DNA of 54,345 nucleotides, taken from Suilimivivens sp045586385. Lineage in GTDB: Bacteria; Bacillota; Clostridia; Lachnospirales; Lachnospiraceae. A program made the translations under genes and the position numbers. The first letter of the stretch is position 1; every line of letters starts with the position of its first letter. Positions 8,687-16,040 of this stretch are shown here, in pieces. Location: positions 1-54,345 of the forward strand of contig JAZNAE010000003.1 in NCBI GenBank assembly GCA_045586385.1. Direction: 5' to 3'. The notes beneath the pieces were generated by a model, which was not told where the DNA came from, did no database searches, and worked only from the letters and a program-made list of their open reading frames with translations.

Positions 8687-10324
8687 ATGACAGAAGATAA
8701 TAACATGCAAGTTCAATCAAACAAAAACAAAACGTTTCTATTGATATCTGTAGGGGTGTTTATGGCAACCCTTGCATTGCCTGCCATTTTGTGGGGAGTT
8801 GTCACGCTGTTGCCTGGGAATGTATTAAAGACGCTTGACTATGATTTGGGAGAAAAGCGTAATAAGGCAGAGTTTCCGAAGCAGTTTACCTCAGCGTATG
8901 GTGCCGGTTTAGAAGCATATTATAATGACAGGCTTCCATTTCGTTCGATTATTATTTCTGCGAACCGCAAGCTGACTGCTATTATAGAAAAACCCTATGA
9001 TGAGACCATTAGTCCGTATTTAGTGAAGATGGTTTATCAGCAAACAAGTAATGAGCAACAGGAAGAAGTACCTGCACCGGAGATGATAGAAGAGGAAAAA
9101 ACTGTTACAGTAGAAAATGCAGTAGAAGAAAGTACAATAAATGAGGACGCACTTGTAGCGGAAAACGTGGTTACAGAAAGCGTGCCGGAGAAAGAAGAGA
9201 ATACGCCGAAAAATCAGACACCAAGTGAGAGTGCTGCGCCGGAAAGTCAGACTCCAAGTGAGGAGGCTACGCCGGAAAGTCAGATGCCGGTAGAAAGCGC
9301 TACGCCGGAAAATCCGGAAGCAGAAGAAAATGTGGCAGAAAATAGTGTAGAAGAGACAAAGGTGGAGGAGGATTTAGAAGAAGAAACGGATTTGGTGAAA
9401 AAATATAAAAACGAACCGGTTCCAAACTATCCGCTTAACACAAATGATCCAAGTTTCCTGCCACCTAAAATTTATAATAATCTCACCATTATAGGCAAAG
9501 AAGGATGGCTGTTTTTCGCAAAGGAAAATGCTTTAGAGGATTATATAGCCAATAATATCCTCAGCCAAAATCAGATGCAAGAATATTTAAACGGCATGCT
9601 AAAACTGCAAGGAATATGTACGTCCCAAGGGAAGAGACTGTACTTTATTATCCCGCCCAATAAGGAACAGGTATATGCTGAAAAGATGCCCAGTTATGCT
9701 GTAGGGGATGAGAATAAAAGAGCACAGCGCTTGGTGGATTACATACATGCAAATTCCGATATTCAAATTGTTTATCCGATTAATGAAATGAAAGCAGCGA
9801 AAGCGTCGTGCCAGCCTTATTTTAAAACAGACACACATTGGACGGAAGCCGGTGCCTATGTGGGGGTGCAAGCTTTGTATGCTTTGATGGGTATGCAAAT
9901 GCAGGATATCGAAAATGTAAGTAAAACGACAAGTCAGTATCTGGGTGGTGATTTGGTCCTTTTAGGGAATTTGGATCAGGGAAATTATGCAGATGATATC
10001 AGATATCATGTTAATTATAAAACGGATATTAATGTCACCAATGTAGATGGAACGAAAGTGTCGGATAATCTGTTTAAAGCAGCTTCTTCATCCGCCAATC
10101 AGGCCAAAATCGTAGTGGTAGGAGATTCATTCCGAATATTTATGGCACAATATTTGACCAAGGATTTTTCTAACTATACACATGTCCATTGGAAGCATAT
10201 GAAGGATCCGGGGGTGGCAGAGGCAATTATTGAGGCAGATATCATTGTTGTGGAATCAGTGGAGAGGATTAGTAATTATGTACCAAGGACTATGGAAACT
10301 ATTTGTGGAATTTTACAGCCGTAA
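8687..10324 (+). CDS. DHHW/AlgX-like SGNH acetyltransferase partner with acidic repeat linker
   Basis: One N-terminal membrane segment (about residues 15-40) is followed by a short conserved segment with NDRLPFRS. Next comes an acidic, Pro/Glu/Ser/Thr-rich linker of about 120 residues with imperfect PES/TPE repeats (DNA about 9060-9405). The catalytic region has TDTHW (Asp-His dyad) and VVVGDSF (nucleophile serine block), matching the SGNH fold of DHHW, AlgJ and AlgX proteins that acetylate exported polysaccharide. AGGAG at 8673-8677 abuts an ATG at 8678 but sits 9 nt before the in-frame ATG at 8687, which is taken as the start. Translation is probably coupled to the MBOAT gene, whose stop overlaps the AGGAG. 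Confidence 0.85.
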   Translation: MTEDNNMQVQSNKNKTFLLISVGVFMATLALPAILWGVVTLLPGNVLKTLDYDLGEKRNKAEFPKQFTSAYGAGLEAYYNDRLPFRSIIISANRKLTAIIEKPYDETISPYLVKMVYQQTSNEQQEEVPAPEMIEEEKTVTVENAVEESTINEDALVAENVVTESVPEKEENTPKNQTPSESAAPESQTPSEEATPESQMPVESATPENPEAEENVAENSVEETKVEEDLEEETDLVKKYKNEPVPNYPLNTNDPSFLPPKIYNNLTIIGKEGWLFFAKENALEDYIANNILSQNQMQEYLNGMLKLQGICTSQGKRLYFIIPPNKEQVYAEKMPSYAVGDENKRAQRLVDYIHANSDIQIVYPINEMKAAKASCQPYFKTDTHWTEAGAYVGVQALYALMGMQMQDIENVSKTTSQYLGGDLVLLGNLDQGNYADDIRYHVNYKTDINVTNVDGTKVSDNLFKAASSSANQAKIVVVGDSFRIFMAQYLTKDFSNYTHVHWKHMKDPGVAEAIIEADIIVVESVERISNYVPRTMETICGILQP

Positions 10325-10358
10325 TAGAAACTATATGGTGAATAAAGGGACAAAAAAA

Positions 10359-11231
10359 GTGAAATATTTTTGTTTCATATTTATGTTGTCTGCGTTATTA
10401 ACCGGATGTGGTAAAGAAGAAATGAAAAAAATAGAAAACATCGTACAGGAACAGGACAATCAGTTTTCCTGCACCTTTGATGGTGTAAACCATGACTTTA
10501 TTCTGGATTTACCGGATCAAACTGATGGAGCGCCTTTGGTTGTGATGTTGCATGGTTATGGAAACACAGCAGAAAGCTTTCGCAGTACGGTTCATTTCGA
10601 GGAGGAAGCAAATGCACTTGGATATGCGGTTGTGTATGTGACAGGGGCAGCAAGTCCTAATGATTCCACATCGTCAATCGGATGGAATTCCGGGATGGGT
10701 ATCGAAGGAAATGATGATGTAGGCTTTCTTGTTTCTCTGGCAAAATATTTGCAAAAGGAGTATTCTCTTGATAAAAAGCGTGTTTATGCGGTGGGATTTA
10801 GTAATGGAGCTTTTATGACACATCGTCTTGCCATGGAGGCTGCTGATACCTACGCGGCAGTTGTCAGTGTTGCCGGAATGATGCCGGAGGGCGTATGGGA
10901 TGAACGCAATGAATTAAATGAAGTGAGTTTCTTCCAGATTACCGGAGAAAAGGATGATGTTGTTCCTAAAAACAGTGATGGAAGTGCAAAATATTCTAAG
11001 GCTCCGGCAATCGAGGATGTGATGGAGTATTGGGCAGAATCAAATGGACTGGAACCTTCGGAAACCTGTGAGGTAGGGAAAGGCTCCGTTTTGTCAAAAT
11101 ACACAAGCAAAGGGAAACAAAAGCAGGTTTGGAATTTGTTTGTAAAAGACGGGCGTCATTCCTGGCCGGATGAAAGCATAAGTGGAATCGATACAAATGC
11201 AATGATACTTGAATTTCTTGAACAGGCTTAG
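10359..11231 (+). CDS. Lipoprotein esterase, PHB-depolymerase/feruloyl-esterase (CE1-like) family
   Basis: The chosen GTG start has AAAGGGA 8 nt upstream and gives a compact lipoprotein signal ending in LLTGC; upstream in-frame starts run into the previous gene and lack ribosome sites. The mature protein is an alpha/beta hydrolase: an oxyanion-type MLHGYG strand, nucleophile Ser148 in GFSNG, acid Asp199/Asp200 in GEKDD and His267 in DGRHSW. Related proteins (LpqC, CE1 feruloyl and acetyl-xylan esterases) remove acyl groups from polysaccharides. It closes the operon with the acyltransferase pair and is followed by a terminator, so it may trim or edit the same acetylated glycan. The substrate is inferred only. 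Confidence 0.85.
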   Translation: MKYFCFIFMLSALLTGCGKEEMKKIENIVQEQDNQFSCTFDGVNHDFILDLPDQTDGAPLVVMLHGYGNTAESFRSTVHFEEEANALGYAVVYVTGAASPNDSTSSIGWNSGMGIEGNDDVGFLVSLAKYLQKEYSLDKKRVYAVGFSNGAFMTHRLAMEAADTYAAVVSVAGMMPEGVWDERNELNEVSFFQITGEKDDVVPKNSDGSAKYSKAPAIEDVMEYWAESNGLEPSETCEVGKGSVLSKYTSKGKQKQVWNLFVKDGRHSWPDESISGIDTNAMILEFLEQA

Positions 11232-11279
11232 CATTATCAGAAAGAATGATACTGTCAGACCTAAAATTATCTAGATAAT

Positions 11280-11316
11280 ACCCGAAGAATTCGTAGACTT
11301 CTTCGGGTGTTTTTTA
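11280..11316 (+). terminator. Intrinsic terminator after esterase gene
   Basis: A 10-bp perfect stem (arms 11280-11289 and 11299-11308) with a 9-nt loop, followed by GTTTTTT. It separates the acetylation operon from the next one. Confidence 0.9.
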
Positions 11317-11409
11317 TGTCCAATTTTTGTAATAATATACATTGTGTTAAAAAGAAGTGTGTGTGATAAGGCATGTTAAAGAATAATTATGCAATAGGGG
11401 AATAAGAAC

Positions 11410-12693
11410 ATGAAGAAATGGATAGCAATCATTCTTAGCATAGTGTGTGCATTAAATCTTTTAGCGTGTTCTGCAAAGGCAGAAACGGCAGAAGTGACAG
11501 AAAAAGCGAAGCTTGCAGGAACTGTAGAAATGGAAAAAGCAAAGGAAAGAGCCGAAAACAAAGAAAATGCACCCAAAAAGAAAAAGATATTCAGACTTGA
11601 AAGCGAAAATGTTCTATCGGAATCGGCTGATAATCCAAATGCAGATTTTATAAAAGAATATAGTTATTTGTTTGCAAATGGTTCTTTTGATGAAAATCTG
11701 GTGTGGACGACTGACGATGCGGAGTATAGTGATTTGGTAGAAGCATTAAGTGCTTATTGTGAAAAATCGGCAATCGGAAGTATGATGCTGGCAACTGACG
11801 AGGAAATTATTTTTGCAGGCGGTTTTCAGGCATTGGAAGCAGATGGCGAAACAACGGTAAATCCATGCACGACTTATGAAATTGGTTCTATCACCCAACA
11901 GTTTATGGCGGCCGCTATTTTGCAGCAGATTCAGGAAGGAAATCTAAAAAAAACTGATACCATAGATAAATTTTTTCCGGAATATACACATGGTTCTAAA
12001 ATTACGATTGAACATTTGCTGTTTATGGAGTCAGGGATTCCTGATTTTCTCAATGAATCCATGAAATTTTTTACCGGACGTACGGCAGAAGAGTATGATG
12101 CCTTTATGAACGGACAAATGACAGATGAGCAAATGCTGGGTTATTTATATAAAGCCCAGCTGAACTTTGAACCGGGGAAAAAAGCGAGCTATTCCAATAC
12201 CAATTACTATTTGCTGGCACTCATTCTAGAGCAGGTGACAGGAGAGAGTTATGAGGAATATTTAAGGAAACATCTTTTTGAACCATACAAATTACAGCAT
12301 ACAACCTGTGTGGAAATAGGGAATCTGACATCTGTACCAAGTGGAAACGGAGAGTATATGGGGATTGCCGGTGCCTGCAGAGGTGCCGGGGATATGCATT
12401 CCAATGTGTGTGATATATTGTTGTGGAACAGAGCACTGCTTACAGGAAAAGTTCTGGATGAAGCACAGTTAAAGGATATAACAGAAATGCAGAACGGATA
12501 CGCCTGCGGCTTCGAAGATATGGGAGAGGGTGCTATTGGTTCCATCGGCGGCACTTTATCTTATGGATATCTCAATCTTGTTTATCAAAGTCAGGACGGG
12601 AACGTTTATTTTATTATGATGATTCCGAAAGCAAACGCGTGGGGGATTATAAGAGACATGATGGAAACCATGGAAGAATATTTTGCAAATTAG
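11410..12693 (+). CDS. Class C beta-lactamase-fold lipoprotein lacking catalytic lysine
   Basis: A lipoprotein signal ending LNLLAC precedes a charged linker and a serine beta-lactamase/esterase fold (about residues 100-425). The fold matches the family closely around EIGSITQQFMAAAILQ, but the active-site S-x-x-K reads S160-I-T-Q163, so the general-base lysine is glutamine. The Tyr motif YSN (261-263) is intact. The third box, normally H/K-x-G, reads GSIGG at 377-381. It is therefore probably a binding or scaffold protein, or an altered enzyme, and not a resistance beta-lactamase. It ends 12 nt before the first adaptor gene of the export operon and is likely co-transcribed with it. Confidence 0.85.
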   Translation: MKKWIAIILSIVCALNLLACSAKAETAEVTEKAKLAGTVEMEKAKERAENKENAPKKKKIFRLESENVLSESADNPNADFIKEYSYLFANGSFDENLVWTTDDAEYSDLVEALSAYCEKSAIGSMMLATDEEIIFAGGFQALEADGETTVNPCTTYEIGSITQQFMAAAILQQIQEGNLKKTDTIDKFFPEYTHGSKITIEHLLFMESGIPDFLNESMKFFTGRTAEEYDAFMNGQMTDEQMLGYLYKAQLNFEPGKKASYSNTNYYLLALILEQVTGESYEEYLRKHLFEPYKLQHTTCVEIGNLTSVPSGNGEYMGIAGACRGAGDMHSNVCDILLWNRALLTGKVLDEAQLKDITEMQNGYACGFEDMGEGAIGSIGGTLSYGYLNLVYQSQDGNVYFIMMIPKANAWGIIRDMMETMEEYFAN

Positions 12694-12705
12694 AAGGGAC
12701 AGTAC

Positions 12706-13776
12706 ATGAAAAGAATTGCAGGAATATTACTTAGTCTATTATTGATGACTGGATGTGCGCAGGCACCGGTAGAAGAAGTGAAAGTGATAACGCAGGAAGC
12801 GGGAGAAGCCATCTCCTATACTTTTGTTGCCGTAAAAAGAGGGACAGTTACCAATGAGATTGCAATCAATTGCAAGTATGCACCGAAGGAAAATATAGAT
12901 TGCTTTTTTACAGGGCAGGAAAGAGAAATTGTAGAGGTGCTGGTAGAAAAGGGAGACCTTGTAAAAAAAGGGCAGGTGATTGCCCGCCAGAATGTAGAAG
13001 AATTTGAAGAACTGATTTTAGAAGAACAACATGCAATTGAGATGGCAGAACTGACAATCAGCCAACTTCAGGAAATGAAGACCTTGGATTTGGAGATGAT
13101 GAAGAAAGCCTATGAATTTCAGGATGAAGATACCAGGGATGCAGATGAATACCAAAAAAACGTTGAAAAGGCCACAAGGCAGTATGACGATCAGATGGTA
13201 GACTGTCAGGATGATATTACGGTGCGCACTTTAAGAGTTCAGGAATACCAAGACTATATCCGTGAAGGAACGCTGACAGCACCGGCTACAGGCATTGTGA
13301 CAGTTAGCAATTCAGACCTGGTGGGAGAAATATCAAAACCTTCTGAGGAGATAATCACCATGATCCGGAATGAAGATTTAGTATTTGAATCCACGGAACT
13401 TGAAAAAGAAACTCATCTGGAAGAAGGAAAGACTTACCATGTAGTGGTACAGAAAGGTGAGAAGCAAAGAAGTGTGGAAGTGGTTTTTGCACCGGATGAT
13501 GAAGATCCGGAGAAACTGTTTTTTAAAGTGCAGACACCAAACTTACATATTACGGTAGGAGATGAGGGTGTTATCTGGATAGAGAAGGAAAAGAAGGAAA
13601 ATGTGTTATATCTGCCCAGTGATGTTCTTTATGTCGGTGCAGGCAAAACCTATGTGTATATCATGGGCGAAAACGGAATCCGGAAGATCCGTTATGTAAA
13701 GACAGGAATCAGCGACCGTGAAAATACGGAAATATTGGAAGGACTGGAAGAAGGAGATTATGTATTACGTGGATAG
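12706..13776 (+). CDS. Exporter adaptor lipoprotein A (HlyD/MacA-like), system 1
   Basis: A 356-residue lipoprotein (lipobox LMTGC, Cys17) with the layout of membrane-fusion adaptors: a biotinyl-lipoyl half with VEKGDLVKKGQVIA, an alpha-hairpin of charged helices (about residues 105-180), a second lipoyl half with TAPATGIVTV, beta-barrel and membrane-proximal regions, and the usual C-terminal motif LEGLEEGD. Adaptors of this kind in Gram-positives (for example YknX) form rings on FtsX-type ABC permeases. It is the first of three consecutive adaptor genes. GAAGGGA precedes the ATG. Its counterpart in the second system is at 22228-23346. Confidence 0.88.
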   Translation: MKRIAGILLSLLLMTGCAQAPVEEVKVITQEAGEAISYTFVAVKRGTVTNEIAINCKYAPKENIDCFFTGQEREIVEVLVEKGDLVKKGQVIARQNVEEFEELILEEQHAIEMAELTISQLQEMKTLDLEMMKKAYEFQDEDTRDADEYQKNVEKATRQYDDQMVDCQDDITVRTLRVQEYQDYIREGTLTAPATGIVTVSNSDLVGEISKPSEEIITMIRNEDLVFESTELEKETHLEEGKTYHVVVQKGEKQRSVEVVFAPDDEDPEKLFFKVQTPNLHITVGDEGVIWIEKEKKENVLYLPSDVLYVGAGKTYVYIMGENGIRKIRYVKTGISDRENTEILEGLEEGDYVLRG

Positions 13777-14875
13777 AGTGAAAAAAATAAGTATCATAGC
13801 ACTTACCTTAGTCCTTTTGCTCGTTGTGGGATGCCGCAAGGTGCAGGAAGAGCCGGTGCCGGAAAAAGAACTGGTAGAAACTACAACGGATATGCCACAG
13901 CTTATCACAGTAACTGCGGGCGATATTAAGGTGGCTGAGTATTATGATGGAGAGATTAATCCGGCTATGCAGGTGCTACAGTTCCCGCGAAAAGGTAACT
14001 TTCTGGAATATAAAGTGATGCTCGGTGATACGGTAAAGAAGGGCCAGGTAGTGGCAGTGACTAAACCGGAATGTGAACAGGAAATAGAAGATTTAAGCGA
14101 GCAACTTGAAGAACTGCGAAACGATTACAATAATCATGTGACGAGTTATGACCTTCAGTTTGCAACGAATGGGTGGCAGGCAGGCCAGTTTAGAAAAATA
14201 ATTGAATCTATGACTCCTGATATGAAAGGCTTTGATGATATCTGTATTTCCTATGAACTTTTTTTAGCTGAAGGAGAAAAAATTAAGGTAGAGAAAAAGC
14301 AATATATGGAAAGAACAGAAAAAGAAATTGCTTTTCAAGAAGCAAAATTAGCCAGGCTGGAGGCAAAAAACGAGTCGAATATCATTGTGGCACCACAGGA
14401 CGGAATCATTACATATTTGGCAGATTTGAAGGTTGGTGACCCGGTGGGTGTGAACTCTTATCCCATTGTACTTGCAGATACAAAACGCAGCTTAGTGCAG
14501 TGTGAATATATTTCTGCGCCGGATATGGAAGATGTGAAAATTGTTTACGGAGTAAAAGATGGAAAAGAATATGAAATGAAGTATCTCCCTGATGAGAAAG
14601 GCGCAGATACATATACTTTCTTTGAGGTGGTAAGTCCGGATGAGAGTATCTGTTTTGGTGAAGATATCAAGGTCATCATGGTAACGGAAAGCAAGGAAAA
14701 CGTACTGATTCTACCTAGCGGATGCATCAGAAATGATAGTGGAGAAGACTATGTTTATTGTGATGTGAACGGAGAAAAAGAAGCGGTAACCATTGAGATA
14801 GGTATGTCAGATGAAATCAATACCGAAATTCTTTCGGGACTTGCGGAAGGAGATATCGTTTATGCGTCAAATTAA
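13760..14875 (+). CDS. Exporter adaptor lipoprotein B, system 1
   Basis: About 371 residues: signal ending LVVGC (Cys25), lipoyl half with MLGDTVKKGQVVA, a helical hairpin including the ENDYNN-type region (about 110-205), a second lipoyl half with VAPQDGIITYL, and the C-terminal motif LSGLAEGD. The start overlaps the end of adaptor A by 17 nt. The ATG at 13760 has AAGGAG only 3 nt upstream; the in-frame GTG at 13778, just after the preceding stop, would give a more typical signal peptide but lacks a clear ribosome site. It corresponds to the N-terminal half of the fused adaptor at 23348-25519. Confidence 0.85.
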   Translation: MYYVDRVKKISIIALTLVLLLVVGCRKVQEEPVPEKELVETTTDMPQLITVTAGDIKVAEYYDGEINPAMQVLQFPRKGNFLEYKVMLGDTVKKGQVVAVTKPECEQEIEDLSEQLEELRNDYNNHVTSYDLQFATNGWQAGQFRKIIESMTPDMKGFDDICISYELFLAEGEKIKVEKKQYMERTEKEIAFQEAKLARLEAKNESNIIVAPQDGIITYLADLKVGDPVGVNSYPIVLADTKRSLVQCEYISAPDMEDVKIVYGVKDGKEYEMKYLPDEKGADTYTFFEVVSPDESICFGEDIKVIMVTESKENVLILPSGCIRNDSGEDYVYCDVNGEKEAVTIEIGMSDEINTEILSGLAEGDIVYASN

Positions 14876-16013
14876 TAGAAAAATCGTAAGTTACCTTCTT
14901 GCGGTTGTGTTTTTTGCCATTGGTCTTACGGGATGTAAAAAGGAAGCAGTGCATGAACAGGCAGTTGTTTCAGACTATCTGAAAGAAGAAGCATTAACGG
15001 TAGGAAAAGAACATCAATTAGCATCTTATCAGATAGAGGAAGCATTTAAAGGAACCTTTAGAGTGAGTGCCAGCTCCAGCGCCCAGTTTTACGTGCAAGA
15101 TTCCGTGGCAGCATACGCACAGTATGAGTACGGAACCATGATCTTTGATGAACTTATCGCTTCTACAGGAAAATATGTGGAGGCGGGAGATGTCATTGCA
15201 AAAGTACATATTGATGTAAAAGAATCCGATTTGACGCAGGTACGCCTGTCGCTGCAGAGAATGGAGGAGCGTCTTGAAGCTGATAAGCTTCTTTATGAAG
15301 AGGAAGACCGCAAGCAGGAAATAGAGGCTTATGAAATAGAAGACCAGCAACAAAGGGGAATTGCCCTTCGAAAGTATGAAGAGTCTAAGGAGTATCACAG
15401 ACAGGATATCGAAAGCCGTAGTACAACAATTGAAAAAACAAAAGAGCAATTAGCGAAAATGGAAACTGCTGCAGCACTTACAGAAATTACGGCTCCCATT
15501 TCAGGATATATACGGGACGTGGAGGTGCTTGTAGAGGGCAGGACAATACCAAATGAGAGCATCGTTGCAGTATTAGAGCCAAAGAAGAGTGAAATCTTGT
15601 GGGTCAGCAACGAAAAAAATGCATTTAGGTACGGAAAAGAAGTGGTGATAACCTGTGCAAATACAACAGAGGAAGTAGACTTTACAGGGACGGTTATAAC
15701 ACCTTCCCAAAAATCTGTTGCTGAGCAGGCTGCCGATTGGAAGGCCTATATAAAACTGGATGAAGAGGGAGCAGCCTATCTGGAAACAGCGATTGTAAAT
15801 ACCATCACTGCAAAAGTAAATACCATAGAACAGGAAAATGCAATCATGGTAAAGATTAGTGCACTTGAGATAGACGAAGAAGATGTATATGCAACAGTGA
15901 TACAGGAAAATGGAAGTTTTTTGAAAAAGAAAGTAATTTTGGGCGGAATGAGTGAAGAGTACTACTGGGTACTGGAAGGCCTTAATGAAGGGGACCGCGT
16001 GGTAGTGCCGTAA
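14862..16013 (+). CDS. Exporter adaptor lipoprotein C, system 1
   Basis: A 383-residue lipoprotein (lipobox GLTGC, Cys25) with lipoyl half ASTGKYVEAGDVIA, a long charged coiled-coil hairpin (about residues 115-205), a second lipoyl half TAPISGYIRDV and C-terminal motif LEGLNEGD. AAGGAG at 14847-14852 is 9 nt from the ATG and lies inside the last codons of adaptor B, which it overlaps by 14 nt. It has its own secretion signal, so the split from adaptor B is not a frameshift artefact. It matches the C-terminal half of the fused adaptor of system 2, sharing a YYW segment before the final motif. Confidence 0.85.
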   Translation: MRQINRKIVSYLLAVVFFAIGLTGCKKEAVHEQAVVSDYLKEEALTVGKEHQLASYQIEEAFKGTFRVSASSSAQFYVQDSVAAYAQYEYGTMIFDELIASTGKYVEAGDVIAKVHIDVKESDLTQVRLSLQRMEERLEADKLLYEEEDRKQEIEAYEIEDQQQRGIALRKYEESKEYHRQDIESRSTTIEKTKEQLAKMETAAALTEITAPISGYIRDVEVLVEGRTIPNESIVAVLEPKKSEILWVSNEKNAFRYGKEVVITCANTTEEVDFTGTVITPSQKSVAEQAADWKAYIKLDEEGAAYLETAIVNTITAKVNTIEQENAIMVKISALEIDEEDVYATVIQENGSFLKKKVILGGMSEEYYWVLEGLNEGDRVVVP

Positions 16014-16040
16014 AAATTCATTTTGATGTGGAGATAAGAT

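Noticed and set aside
10230..10358. Longer esterase N-terminus starting at 10230
   Set aside because: This region overlaps the DHHW gene in another frame; the GTG at 10359 has a good ribosome site and gives a normal lipoprotein signal.
11410..12693. Antibiotic-resistance beta-lactamase
   Set aside because: The S-x-x-K lysine is replaced by glutamine and the third catalytic box is altered, so a hydrolytic resistance role is not supported.
14811..14875. Adaptors B and C of system 1 as one gene broken by a frameshift
   Set aside because: Adaptor C has its own ribosome site and a full lipoprotein signal with lipobox, and adaptor B ends with the standard terminal motif, so they are two genuine genes.
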